A stretch of 64,000 bases of DNA, taken from positions 868,001-932,000 of the forward strand of contig NZ_AQQR01000001.1 in assembly GCF_002210095.1 (NCBI RefSeq), in the 5' to 3' direction. This DNA comes from Marinibacterium profundimaris. GTDB taxonomy: Bacteria; Pseudomonadota; Alphaproteobacteria; Rhodobacterales; Rhodobacteraceae. Numbering within the stretch: the first letter of the stretch is position 1; the number at the start of each line of letters is the position of its first letter. The translations under genes were made by a program, and so were the position numbers. The notes below the pieces were generated by a model. That model had not been told where the DNA came from. It was given only the letters and a program-made list of their open reading frames with translations, and ran no database searches. This document shows positions 16,249 to 24,642 of this stretch, one piece after another.

Positions 16249-17008
16249 TAGGCGACATCGGGAATACCCTTTGGAAGCCTCCGGTCAATTTCGGCCGGGG
16301 GCTCTCAATATGTTGGCCAGAGACCGGAACAATAGTCATTCGAAAACAGGGCCCTTTTCATTTGGCCCGGGACAGCCTGGAATTATAAAATCGAATCCCG
16401 CATTGGGCGCCCGTTGATTTCAGGATATGGATGCCACCCAGGCGAGCAATACCCCCGATGCTTCGGCAATTGGGCCTGTTCGCTTTTACAATTTTGTTTC
16501 ATTTCAAATTGCAGAAGTATGGGAATCAGAATTCCGCTGTCTTTCTCACAATGACGTCCGGGCCGTTCCGGAAGTTCCCTCCGTTAGATCCCTTTTTGCC
16601 GTGGCGTGCCGGCCACAGAGCGTTGGAGCGCGCGCCAGGCTCTCCCCTGCGCCGTCCCAGCCCCTCATCCGGGTCAACCGTTCAACGCCCCTCCGCGTCC
16701 CCCCTGCCCCGGGGCCGGCTGGACCTCTTCTCCAGTCCCGCATGCCCCGCGACGCGGCAAGCCGCCCGCCGCCGACCCGAGGACGCAGCAGCGACGGCCT
16801 CGCGCTGCCGCCCCGTCGCGAGCGCCTGGACACGCTTTCACCACGGCCTCTCGCCCCTGGCCCCGCTTTCGCCCCTCCGCGACGCCCCGCATGACGCCCG
16901 GGGCGACGTTTTTCACCTCCAGCCCCGCGGTTCCCGCTTGAAAGAAACCCGCTCCGGGATTACGTTCCGCATCCAGCAATTTATGGCAACTGAACAAGGA
17001 TTGTCCCA
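16249..17008. other. Long intergenic region upstream of infC
   Basis: 760 bases without a gene I can support. A hairpin at 16276-16303 (nine-base stem with one G-U pair) probably ends the RTX-like gene. A second short hairpin is at 16349-16368. The part from about 16380 to 16550 is clearly more AT-rich than its surroundings and may hold the infC promoter, for example TTGTTT at 16494 with TATGGG at 16518. From about 16560 to 16950 it is GC- and proline/arginine-codon-rich with open frames on both strands but no recognisable family. It may be a long infC leader. Confidence 0.5.
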
Positions 17009-17011
17009 ATA
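16996..17011 (+). promoter_or_regulatory. infC ribosome-binding site and AUA start codon
   Basis: AAGGA at 16996-17000, eight bases, then ATA at 17009-17011, in frame with infC. From this codon the protein reads M(AUA)[16 protein letters not shown], which is the N-terminus I know from related IF3 proteins. No AUG, GUG or UUG lies between the ribosome-binding site and this position. Confidence 0.72.
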
Positions 17012-17557
17012 GCCCGCAGACCGCACAACGCGCCGCCGACCCGAGACACTGGCCCGCGCGTGAACGACAAGATCCGCGCCCCCGAAATCCGGCTGATCGG
17101 CCCGGAGGGGCAGAACGTCGGGGTCGTCGCCCCGGCGAAGGCCCTCCAGCTGGCGGAGCAGGTCGGTCTCGACCTGGTCGAGATCTCGCCGAACGCGACG
17201 CCGCCCGTGTGCAAGATCATGGATTTCGGCAAGTTCAAGTACGAGACCCAGAAGCGCGAAGCCGAGGCCCGCAAGAAGCAGAAGATCATCGAGGTCAAGG
17301 AGGTCAAGTTCCGCCCGAACACCGACGTCCACGACTACGAGGTCAAGATGCGCAACGTCTTCAAGTTCCTCGAGAACGGCGACAAGGTGAAGGTCACCCT
17401 GCGCTTCCGCGGCCGCGAGATGGCCCACCAGAACCTTGGCCGCGAGCTTCTCGAACGGGTCGCCGACGACGTCAAGGAAATCGGCAAGATCGAGAACATG
17501 CCGAAGATGGAAGGCCGCCAGATGGTCATGATGATCGGGCCCGTCCCGGCCAAGTGA
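17009..17557 (+). CDS. infC: Translation initiation factor IF-3, non-canonical AUA start
   Basis: Binds the 30S subunit, keeps 50S away and checks the start codon. 182 residues if translation begins at the AUA at 17009; the nearest conventional start, GTG at 17060, would remove the [19 protein letters not shown]-terminus that is conserved in alphaproteobacterial IF3. The N-domain covers about 20-85 ([38 protein letters not shown] split over the linker); the C-domain covers about 95-180 and ends in MIGPVPAK. Rare starts on infC are known (AUU in E. coli), where they let IF3 repress its own translation. It is monocistronic, with a strong terminator directly after it. Confidence 0.93.
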   Translation: MARRPHNAPPTRDTGPRVNDKIRAPEIRLIGPEGQNVGVVAPAKALQLAEQVGLDLVEISPNATPPVCKIMDFGKFKYETQKREAEARKKQKIIEVKEVKFRPNTDVHDYEVKMRNVFKFLENGDKVKVTLRFRGREMAHQNLGRELLERVADDVKEIGKIENMPKMEGRQMVMMIGPVPAK

Positions 17558-17603
17558 TGCGGATCACGCGTGCCCGGGCGGTGCGCCGACACGGACAACA
17601 AAG

Positions 17604-17634
17604 CGCCCTGCCCGTCCGGCAGGGCGTTTTTCTT
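17604..17634 (+). terminator. Intrinsic terminator of infC
   Basis: CGCCCTGCC (17604-17612), loop CGTCC, GGCAGGGCG (17618-17626), then TTTTTCTTT. Classic rho-independent form. Confidence 0.9.
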
Positions 17635-17702
17635 TGGTCTCTCCGGTCCCGACCAAACCCAAGTATCCGGGCGCACCAACGTCTGCGCCCGGCCGCCGGA
17701 GA

Positions 17703-17829
17703 TGTCAGGAGCACCCTGTCAGCAGCATATGTCAGGAGCCCCACGCGCACACCGCACCCCTGTGCGTGACCGCGCACGCAAGGATCACAAAGCCAAAGGC
17801 AACATTGTCAGGAGCACCCTGTCAGGAGC
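17703..17829. repeat. TGTCAGGAGC direct repeats between infC and the phasin gene
   Basis: Exact TGTCAGGAGC at 17703, 17730, 17806 and 17820, and a one-mismatch copy (TGTCAGCAGC) at 17717. The 20-base unit TGTCAGGAGCACCCTGTCAG occurs twice, at 17703-17722 and 17806-17825, 103 bases apart. The block lies between the convergent 3' ends of infC and the phasin gene. Confidence 0.8.
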
Positions 17830-17846
17830 CGTGCCGAACCCTCTCT

Positions 17847-18185
17847 TCAGAGCTTCTGGAACGGCATCAGCCAGGCTCTCGAACTCAGCTCCACCATCTT
17901 TCCGGTCTCTTCGGTATAGCGGTTGATCATGCGCTGAATGAACTCCGCCTGCAGCCTGTGCAGTTCGGTCATGTCGCGGCAATGGAGCAGCTTGTGCTGG
18001 AACTGCACGTCCTCGTGCACCCGCTCGGCCAGGAAATCCAGCACCTCGCTGCCCAGGTCCGCCATGCGCTCGGCGTATTCGGTGCCCATCCAGGGCATGG
18101 CGGCAAACCCCATCTGCTGCAGCTTCGCCACGGTCTCGTGGACGGCCTGCGTGGCCTCTTCGCTCGCCTTCGACGTCTGTGGCAT
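17847..18185 (-). CDS. Phasin-family protein
   Basis: A 112-residue helical protein of the phasin type, which coats polyhydroxyalkanoate granules and influences their size; some small alphaproteobacterial members instead act in stress responses. The sequence is almost entirely amphipathic helix, with GFAAMPWMGTEYAERMADLG near residue 25 and an FQHKLLHCRD segment before the C-terminal helices. The ATG at 18185 is chosen over one at 18206 because GGAGGG lies eight bases upstream of it. No PHA synthase or depolymerase gene is in the window, so the granule role rests on family resemblance. Confidence 0.75.
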   Translation of the reverse strand: MPQTSKASEEATQAVHETVAKLQQMGFAAMPWMGTEYAERMADLGSEVLDFLAERVHEDVQFQHKLLHCRDMTELHRLQAEFIQRMINRYTEETGKMVELSSRAWLMPFQKL

Positions 18186-18362
18186 CGGGGTCCCTCCTTC
18201 ATCCATGTTCCGACGGGCAGCTTCGCATCAAATGCCGGGATTTGAATTGATCCCGATCAAGTGCCACCCGCGATCCCCGCCATCTTTGCCCGGAGCGCCC
18301 TCCAACGCAAAAGCGCCCCGGCCATCACGACCGGGGCGCCATGTCCCTTCACGAAAACAGGC

Positions 18363-19148
18363 TCAGCCGGCCGCCGCCACCGCGCGCCTGGTCATCACAC
18401 CGACCAGATGGGCGCGATAGGCCTTGGTGCCGTGGATGTCGCCGATCATGTTGTCGGCCAGGATCGACAGGTCCGTCAGCGCATCGGGCCGGAATTCCTT
18501 GCCCAGCGCCTCCTCAGCTTCGGTCCAGCGGAACACCCCGTCTTCCGAGGCTCCGGTCACCGCCACCCGCACGCCGTCGGCGAATTTCGCCACGAAGACA
18601 CCGACCATGGGAAAGCGCGAGGCGGGCTGTTCGAACTTCTGGTAGTTTGCCGCCTGCGGGATCGGAAAGCGCACGCCGGTGATGATCTCGCCCTCGTTCA
18701 GAGCCGTGGTGAACAGGCCCTGGAAAAAGTCATCCGCCGCGATCTCGCGGTTGTTGGTCATGATCGTCGCCCCCGAGGCCAGCGCCGCCGCCGGATAGCA
18801 GGCGGCGGGATCGTTGTTGGCGAGTGACCCGCCGATGGTGCCGCGGTTGCGCACCGCCGGATCGCCGATCTTCAGCGCCAGCGCCGCCAGCCCCGGATAG
18901 GCCCCGGCCTCGGCCGCCACGGTGGCATGGGTGGTCGCCCCCCCGATGGTCAGCGTGGCACCATCCGACGACACGCCCTTCATCTCGGCGATCCCCGCCA
19001 GCGACACCAGCTTCGACGGCATCGCCAGCCGCTGCTTCAGCGTCGGGATCAGCGTCTGCCCGCCGCCCAGCGCCTGGGCTTCCTCCGCCCCCAGCGCCGT
19101 CACCGCATCGGCGATCGTGGCCGGCTTTTCGAACTCGAAATTATACAT
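18363..19148 (-). CDS. coxM: Molybdenum hydroxylase FAD subunit, CoxM type
   Basis: FAD-binding medium subunit of a CO-dehydrogenase/xanthine-dehydrogenase-type enzyme, 261 residues. It passes electrons from the [2Fe-2S] subunit to the acceptor. The FAD motifs are the GGGQTLIP loop near residue 32 and TIGGSLANNDPAA near residue 105; the C-terminal CO-dehydrogenase flavoprotein domain follows. It is the last gene of coxS-coxL-coxM, separated from coxL by a 106-base gap that contains dispersed repeat E. The substrate is uncertain; see the CoxL entry. Confidence 0.92.
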   Translation of the reverse strand: MYNFEFEKPATIADAVTALGAEEAQALGGGQTLIPTLKQRLAMPSKLVSLAGIAEMKGVSSDGATLTIGGATTHATVAAEAGAYPGLAALALKIGDPAVRNRGTIGGSLANNDPAACYPAAALASGATIMTNNREIAADDFFQGLFTTALNEGEIITGVRFPIPQAANYQKFEQPASRFPMVGVFVAKFADGVRVAVTGASEDGVFRWTEAEEALGKEFRPDALTDLSILADNMIGDIHGTKAYRAHLVGVMTRRAVAAAG

Positions 19149-19191
19149 CTCTCGGTCTCCCCGAAGAGGCCGGGCGACACGCCCCCCTCTT

Positions 19192-19212
19192 CTTCTTGGT
19201 CCAAATACCTCC
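19192..19212 (-). repeat. Dispersed repeat, copy E, with adjacent GC hairpin
   Basis: Minus-strand GGAGGTATTTGGACCAAGAAG between coxL and coxM. A GGGGGGCAGCGCCCCCC inverted repeat follows on the plus strand at about 19223-19239, the same composite arrangement as copies C and F. Confidence 0.65.
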
Positions 19213-19254
19213 GGGGGGTCCGGGGGGCAGCGCCCCCCGAAACCGGGCCCGGTC

Positions 19255-21618
19255 CTAGCCGTTCATCGCCGCCCAGACGCGCCCCGGGGACAGCGGCATG
19301 TCGATATGCGTCACATCCTTGCCGCCCGACTGCAGCGCGTCAATCACCGCGTTCACCACCGACGGGGGCGAGCCGATCGCCCCAGCCTCGCCACAGCCCT
19401 TCACGCCCAGCGGGTTATGGGTGCAGGGCGTCTGGCAGGAATGATCCACCGCGTAGAACGGCACGTCATCTGCGCGCGGCATGGCGTAATCCATGTAGGA
19501 CGCGCTCAGCAGCTGGCCGTTCTCGTCATAGACGGCGCCCTCCAGCAGCGCCTGCCCGATGCCCTGGGCGATCCCGCCGTGCACCTGGCCATCGACGATC
19601 ATCGGGTTGACCACGTTGCCGAAATCATCGGCCGCCGCGAAACGTTCGATGGTCACCTTGCCGGTCTCCGGGTCGACCTCGACCTCGCAGGCATAGGCGC
19701 CCGAGGGATAGGTGAAGTTCGACGGATCGTAGAACGCCGTCTCCTCCAGCCCCGGCTCGATATCCTCCAGCGGATAGTTGTGCGGCACGTAGGCCGCCAG
19801 GCAGACATCGCCCCAGGCCACCGACTTGTCTGTGCCCGCGACCGAGAACTGGCCGTCCTTCAGCTCGATATCGCCTTCGGAGGCCTCCATCAGATGCGCC
19901 GCGATCTTCTTCGTCTTGTTGATGATCTTCTCGGCCGCGCGCACCATGGCCGAGCCCCCCACCGCCAGAGAGCGCGACCCATAGGTGCCCATGCCCATCG
20001 GCGTGTTGGCGGTGTCGCCATGCACGATCTCGACCATGCTCTCGTCGATGCCGATCATCTCGGCGATCACCTGCGGGAAAGAGGTCTCGTGCCCCTGCCC
20101 GTGGCTGTGCGAGCCGGTCATGACCACGAGGCCCCCCGTCGCATTCACCCGCACCGTGGCGCTTTCATAAAGCCCCGCGCGCGCGCCCAGCTGGCCCACC
20201 AGCTGCGAGGGTGCGATGCCGCAGGCCTCGATATAGCAGTTCACGCCAAGACCGCGCAGCTTGCCCTTCGCCTCGCTCTCGGCACGGCGGGCGGCGAAGC
20301 CTTTGAGATCGGCGATCTCCTCCAGCTTGTCCATGGTCGCGACATAATTGCCGGTGTCGTATTCCACGGCCACGGGCGTCGCATAGGGGAACTCGGTGAT
20401 GAAGTTCTGGCGGCGCAGCGCGATCGGGTCCACGCCCAGCTCGCGCGCCGCCTTGTCGATGACCCGCTCCAGCTGGAACGTCGCCTCCGGCCGCCCCGCA
20501 CCGCGATAGGCATCCACCGGCACCGTGTTGGTAAAAACCGCCTTCACGTTCACGTAGATCAGCGGCGTCTTGTAATTGCCGGCCATCAGCGTGCCATGCA
20601 GCCAGGTCGGCACCGAGGGCGCGAAGGTCGACAGATAGGCGCCCATGTTGGCGTAGGTTTCGGTGCGCAGCGCGGTGAAGTTGTTGTCCGCATCCAGCGC
20701 CAGCTCGATCTTCGTCACGTGATCGCGCCCGTGCGCGTCCGAGACAAACGCCTCCGACCGCGACGACGTCCATTTCACGGGCCGGTTCAGCGCCTTCGCC
20801 GCGAAGGTGCAGAACGCCTCTTCGGCATAGTGGAAGATCTTGGTGCCAAAACCCCCCCCCACGTCGGGCGCGACGACGCGCAGCTTGTGCTCGGGGATTC
20901 CCAGCACGAAGGCCCCCATCAACAGCCGGATCACATGCGGGTTCTGCGAGGTCGTGTACAGCGTCGAATCCCCGCTCGCGCGGTTGAAATCGCCCACCGC
21001 CACGCGCGGCTCCATCGGGTTGGCGATCAGCCGGTTGTTCACCAGTTCCAGCGTCGTCACATGCGCCGCCGAATTGATGGCGGCGTCCACCGCCTCGCGG
21101 TTCTCCTCGACGAAGCCCCAGTCATAGCAGAGGTTCGAGGTCAGATCGTCGTGCACCTTGGGCGCATCGGGCTGCACGGCGGCCTTCATGTCGATGACGG
21201 CGGGCAGCTCTTCGATGTCGAACTCGATCGCCTCGGCGGCGTCGCGCGCCTGGGCCGCGGTTTCGGCCACGACGGCGGCAATCGGGTCGCCCACATGGCG
21301 CACCTTGCCCTGGGCCAGCACCGGGTGGGCGGGTTCCTGCATCACCTCGCCGTGGCGGTCCGTCACCTGCCAGCCGCAGGGCAGCCCGCCGATGCCTTCG
21401 AAATCCGCCCCGGTGAAGACCTTCAGCACGCCGGGCATCGCCTCGGCCGCCGCGGTATCAAGCGAATTGATCCTCCCGTGCGCCAGATCCGAGCGCAGGA
21501 AATGGACATAGGCCTGGCCCCGGATGTTGATGTCGTCGGTGTAGTTCCCGGTTCCGGTCAGGAACCGCACGTCCTCGCGCCGCTTGTTGCTGGCGCCGAT
21601 GCCATGATCTTTCGGCAT
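19255..21618 (-). CDS. coxL: Molybdenum hydroxylase large subunit, form II CoxL type
   Basis: Molybdopterin-binding catalytic subunit, 787 residues, the usual length. The active-site loop reads AYRGAGRPE near residue 366, the signature of form II enzymes. True CO dehydrogenases of form I have AYRCSFR with the copper-binding cysteine, so CO as the substrate is uncertain. Molybdopterin-contacting GGGFGTK and C-terminal [12 protein letters not shown] are present. The ATG at 21618 directly precedes the conserved [10 protein letters not shown] start and has GGGAGGA upstream. It works with CoxS and CoxM as an (SML)2 oxidoreductase in the cytoplasm. Form II clusters are common in Roseobacter-group bacteria, where their physiological role is debated. 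Confidence 0.93.
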   Translation of the reverse strand: MPKDHGIGASNKRREDVRFLTGTGNYTDDINIRGQAYVHFLRSDLAHGRINSLDTAAAEAMPGVLKVFTGADFEGIGGLPCGWQVTDRHGEVMQEPAHPVLAQGKVRHVGDPIAAVVAETAAQARDAAEAIEFDIEELPAVIDMKAAVQPDAPKVHDDLTSNLCYDWGFVEENREAVDAAINSAAHVTTLELVNNRLIANPMEPRVAVGDFNRASGDSTLYTTSQNPHVIRLLMGAFVLGIPEHKLRVVAPDVGGGFGTKIFHYAEEAFCTFAAKALNRPVKWTSSRSEAFVSDAHGRDHVTKIELALDADNNFTALRTETYANMGAYLSTFAPSVPTWLHGTLMAGNYKTPLIYVNVKAVFTNTVPVDAYRGAGRPEATFQLERVIDKAARELGVDPIALRRQNFITEFPYATPVAVEYDTGNYVATMDKLEEIADLKGFAARRAESEAKGKLRGLGVNCYIEACGIAPSQLVGQLGARAGLYESATVRVNATGGLVVMTGSHSHGQGHETSFPQVIAEMIGIDESMVEIVHGDTANTPMGMGTYGSRSLAVGGSAMVRAAEKIINKTKKIAAHLMEASEGDIELKDGQFSVAGTDKSVAWGDVCLAAYVPHNYPLEDIEPGLEETAFYDPSNFTYPSGAYACEVEVDPETGKVTIERFAAADDFGNVVNPMIVDGQVHGGIAQGIGQALLEGAVYDENGQLLSASYMDYAMPRADDVPFYAVDHSCQTPCTHNPLGVKGCGEAGAIGSPPSVVNAVIDALQSGGKDVTHIDMPLSPGRVWAAMNG

Positions 21619-21701
21619 GTCCAATCCTCCCTGATGCGATGCGTGCAGCCACGCACCCTGTGCCCACAGTCCGTCCCGTCCTCCACGGTCCGGCCGCAGG
21701 C

Positions 21702-22187
21702 TTACTCCGCGGCGATGGCCGACACGTCCTGACCCGACGCGGCCATGATCGCCTTGACGATGTTGTGATACCCGGTGCAGCGGCAGATGTTGCCCTGCAG
21801 GTAGGCGCGGATCTCGGCCTCGGTCGGCTGCGGATTGTCCTTCAGCAGCGCCGCCGCCGACATCACCATGCCCGGCGTGCAGAACCCGCATTGCAGCCCG
21901 TGGTGATCCTGGAACGCCTGCTGGATCACGTTCAGCGATCCATCCGCGTTGGCCTGCCCCTCGATCGTGGCCACCTCGGCCCCCTCGGCCTCCAGCGCCA
22001 GCATCGTGCAGGCTTTCACCGCCGCGCCGTCCACATGCACCACGCAGGCGCCGCACTGGCTGGTGTCACAGCCCACGTGCGTGCCGGTCAGCCCCAGCCC
22101 GTCGCGCAGGAACTGGACCAGCAGCGTGCGGCCCTCCACGTCGCCGGACATGGCCTTGCCATTCACGGTCATCGAGACCTTTGTCAT
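21702..22187 (-). CDS. coxS: Molybdenum hydroxylase [2Fe-2S] subunit, CoxS type
   Basis: Small iron-sulfur subunit, 161 residues. The N-terminal plant-ferredoxin-like domain has the first cluster motif [10 protein letters not shown] followed by a fourth cysteine at KACTML. The C-terminal helical domain has the second cluster in CGFCTPGM and ICRCTGY. It relays electrons from the molybdenum site of CoxL to the FAD of CoxM. The ATG at 22187 is chosen over the longer frame from 22232 because it starts the conserved [10 protein letters not shown] block and has GGAGGA upstream. It is upstream of coxL in the same transcript, with an 83-base gap. Confidence 0.95.
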   Translation of the reverse strand: MTKVSMTVNGKAMSGDVEGRTLLVQFLRDGLGLTGTHVGCDTSQCGACVVHVDGAAVKACTMLALEAEGAEVATIEGQANADGSLNVIQQAFQDHHGLQCGFCTPGMVMSAAALLKDNPQPTEAEIRAYLQGNICRCTGYHNIVKAIMAASGQDVSAIAAE

Positions 22188-22394
22188 GGGATCCTCCCCT
22201 TGTTTCGATCCTCTTGGGACCGACTTAAGCACGGGGCGGAACCTTTGAGAAGGACCCGATTACAAGCGCTTAGGTCGCATATTCCCGATGGAAAGACTCG
22301 GATTTCGGCGCAGGATCGGCGCCCACCCTCCGGCACCGCAAGGGGATCGCACGGGGGGTCCGCGGGGGCTGGCAGCGCCCCGCCCGGCACCGGC

Positions 22395-23405
22395 TCAGCC
22401 CTTCGCCGCCTTGCCGGCCCTGGGCTGCGGCCGCGTCGGGATCTCTTTCAGAAGCCCGCCAACCCCCATGTCGGCGATATCCTCGCCCGTCACCTTCAGC
22501 CCGCAGACCACCCGGCTCAGCACCCAGTCCGCACCGTTCAGCGCGGGCGAGCGCGCGCAGCCCGGCAGCCCGATCACCGGCCGCCCGTCAAGCGCGCCCA
22601 GGAACAGCAGGTTGCCCGGATCCACCGGCATCCCGAAGCGGTCCACCCTCCCGCCCGCGTCGCGCAGGGCCGTGGGCGCCACGTCGGCGGGATCCGAAGT
22701 CGCCGAGGCCGTCAGAATCAGCAGGAGATCCCCCTGCAGCCGGGCCAGGGCCGCCCCCAGCGCGCCGGCCTCATGCGGCACCTCGACCACCTCGGCCATC
22801 TCCAGCCCCAAAGCGCGCACCCGGCCCTCGATCGCCTTGCGCCCCTTTGCATTGTTCGGGCCACCCGGAATCACCGTCATCGCCAGGCCAGCGGTCGCGC
22901 ACCGCGGTGGCGCCAGCCGGAGCGCCTCTCCTCCGGCCGCGGCTTCGGCCCGGGCAACCGCATCGCCGGCCACCCCGTAGGAAATGATCTTGATCGTCGC
23001 GACCATGCCGCCCGGCGCCATCTGCTGATGCTGCGCAACGGTGGCCAGGGTGATCATCGGGTCGATCCGGTTCACCGCGCCCACCACGGCCTCGTCCAGC
23101 ACGACGACCCCCGGCCCCCCGGCCAGCAGGTTCACCCGCCCCGTGAACGGTTCGCTCACCGTCAGCCCGGCCGCCGCCGGATCCCGCACCAGCGCCGCCG
23201 CGATCCGCCGCGCCGCCTCGTTCTCGCCCACGTCGCCCGGCTCGAACCTTGCGGCAATGACCTCCTCCAGCCCCGCCGCCCGCAGCTTCGCCACGTCGTC
23301 GCCATCCAGCAGCTTGCCCTTGCGAAGCCGCCCGCTGTCCAGCTTCACCGAATGCGCCAGCACGGCCCCCGCCGCCTGGTCCAGCGGGACCGTCCCGAAG
23401 ATCAT
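22395..23405 (-). CDS. Molybdopterin-binding protein, probable cofactor-maturation factor
   Basis: 336 residues. The second half contains a MoeA/MogA-like molybdopterin-binding fold (PGGPNNAKGRKAIEGRV, ILTASATSDPADV, then GLPGCARSP). The first half resembles the N-terminal part of MoeA-like proteins (MIFGTVPLDQAAGAVLAHS). It is not a full MoeA, which is about 400 residues. It probably helps to make or load the molybdenum cofactor of the neighbouring CoxL. The start overlaps the stop of the xdhC-type gene by ATGA, so the two are translated together. A long upstream extension of the open frame is ignored because it overlaps that gene. Confidence 0.8.
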   Translation of the reverse strand: MIFGTVPLDQAAGAVLAHSVKLDSGRLRKGKLLDGDDVAKLRAAGLEEVIAARFEPGDVGENEAARRIAAALVRDPAAAGLTVSEPFTGRVNLLAGGPGVVVLDEAVVGAVNRIDPMITLATVAQHQQMAPGGMVATIKIISYGVAGDAVARAEAAAGGEALRLAPPRCATAGLAMTVIPGGPNNAKGRKAIEGRVRALGLEMAEVVEVPHEAGALGAALARLQGDLLLILTASATSDPADVAPTALRDAGGRVDRFGMPVDPGNLLFLGALDGRPVIGLPGCARSPALNGADWVLSRVVCGLKVTGEDIADMGVGGLLKEIPTRPQPRAGKAAKG

Positions 23406-24373
23406 GGGCGTTTCCCGCGCAGCACCGCCGTCATCTCGGCCAGGATCGACACCGCGATCTCGGCCGGTCCGGCCGCGCCGATATCCAGCCCGATGGGCCC
23501 GTGGATGCGCCCGATCTGCTCCTCGGTGAACCCCGCCTCCTGCATCCGGGCCGTGCGCTTTGCATTGGTCCGGGTGGAGCCCAGCGCGCCGATGTAGAAA
23601 CACGCGGCCTTCAGCCCGGCCTCCAGCGCCGGGTCGTCGATCTTGGGATCATGCGTCAGCAGCACCAGCGCCGTGCGCGCATCCAGCCCCAGCTGCGCCA
23701 CCGCCTCGTCGGGCCAGTCGTGCAGGATGGTCTCGCCGGGAAAGCGCGCCTGCGACCCGAAGGCCTCGCGCGGGTCGATGATCACCGGGTCATAGCCCGC
23801 CAGCCGCGCCATCGGCACCAGCGCCTGGGCGATATGGACCGCGCCCACGATGATCAGCCGCAGCGGCGGGTTGTGGATGGCGACAAAGGTCTCGCCGTCC
23901 TCTTCCACGCCCGAACGGTCCATCCGGAACCTCTGGTCATGGCCGTCGCGCACCAGCCGCCGCGCGCCGGTTGTCAGGTTCACCTCGTAGGCCACCGCCT
24001 CGCGCCTTGCCCTTGCCGCGACCAGCTCGGCCAGCATCTCCTCGGGCAGCGCGTGGCCCACCGGCTCTACCAGCACGCGGATGGTGCCGCCGCAGGCCAG
24101 CCCCACGGCAAAGGCGTCGTCATCGCTGACCCCGTATTCCAGCAGCCGGTGCTTGCCGTCGTCCAGCGCTTCCAGCGCCTCGACCAGCACCGCGCCCTCG
24201 ACACAACCGCCCGAGACCGAGCCCTCGATCCGCCCGTCGCCGGCGATCACCAGCTGCGATCCGGTCCGGCGCGGCGCGCTGCCCCAGGTCTCGACCACGG
24301 TGGCCAGCGCGGCGCCCGCGCCCGCGCGATGCCAGTCCAGGGCTATTTCGGGGATGTTGAAATGGTCGCTCAT
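23402..24373 (-). CDS. XdhC/CoxI-family molybdenum-cofactor maturation protein
   Basis: 323 residues. Members bind molybdopterin, promote its sulfuration and insert it into xanthine dehydrogenase or CoxL enzymes. The N-terminal XdhC domain carries ATVVETWGSAPRRTG and the GSVSGGCVE motif; the C-terminal Rossmann domain starts at RLIIVGAVHIAQ (about residue 178) and includes LLTHDPKID and YIGALGS. It lies between coxE and the molybdopterin-binding gene, overlapping the latter by four bases. The gap to coxE (24374-24642) contains a palindromic element. Confidence 0.9.
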   Translation of the reverse strand: MSDHFNIPEIALDWHRAGAGAALATVVETWGSAPRRTGSQLVIAGDGRIEGSVSGGCVEGAVLVEALEALDDGKHRLLEYGVSDDDAFAVGLACGGTIRVLVEPVGHALPEEMLAELVAARARREAVAYEVNLTTGARRLVRDGHDQRFRMDRSGVEEDGETFVAIHNPPLRLIIVGAVHIAQALVPMARLAGYDPVIIDPREAFGSQARFPGETILHDWPDEAVAQLGLDARTALVLLTHDPKIDDPALEAGLKAACFYIGALGSTRTNAKRTARMQEAGFTEEQIGRIHGPIGLDIGAAGPAEIAVSILAEMTAVLRGKRP

Positions 24374-24619
24374 GCGCGTCCCTCCGCTGCTTTTTCAGAT
24401 TTGGGCGGCGCGCGCGCGAAGGTCAACCTGTGCCGGCACGCGGCCCGGGCCGGTGCCCTGCGCAAGGCGGTCCGCGCCGCACCCGGCGCAGCCACAGCCC
24501 CGCGGCGCCCCGCCCCGAAGCCGCCGGCGCCCGGTTCAGACACGTGCCCGCATCCGCCGGAAACCTTGACACATCGTTAATGCGCCGCTGCAAGCCATTG
24601 ATTTCGCTGAACCGGCCAA

Positions 24620-24639
24620 GTGTCCCACGCGTGGGACAC
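24620..24639. repeat. CCCACGCGTGGG palindromic element, copy 2
   Basis: GTGTCCCACGCGTGGGACAC, a perfect 20-base palindrome, three bases past the coxE stop on the minus strand. It shares its 16-base core with 1533-1548. Confidence 0.8.
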
Positions 24640-24642
24640 CCC

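Noticed and set aside
16431-17012. Open frame of 193 codons upstream of infC
   Set aside because: Rich in Arg, Pro and Ser as expected for a GC-rich non-coding frame, overlaps the infC start, has no recognisable family and no ribosome-binding site.
17703-17829. CRISPR array
   Set aside because: The repeat is only 10-20 bases, the spacing is 13-14 bases and there are no cas genes.
19255-22056. One longer coxL frame reaching into coxS
   Set aside because: The extension from 21619 to 22056 is a shadow of coxS in another frame; the conserved N-terminus and a ribosome-binding site fix the start at 21618.
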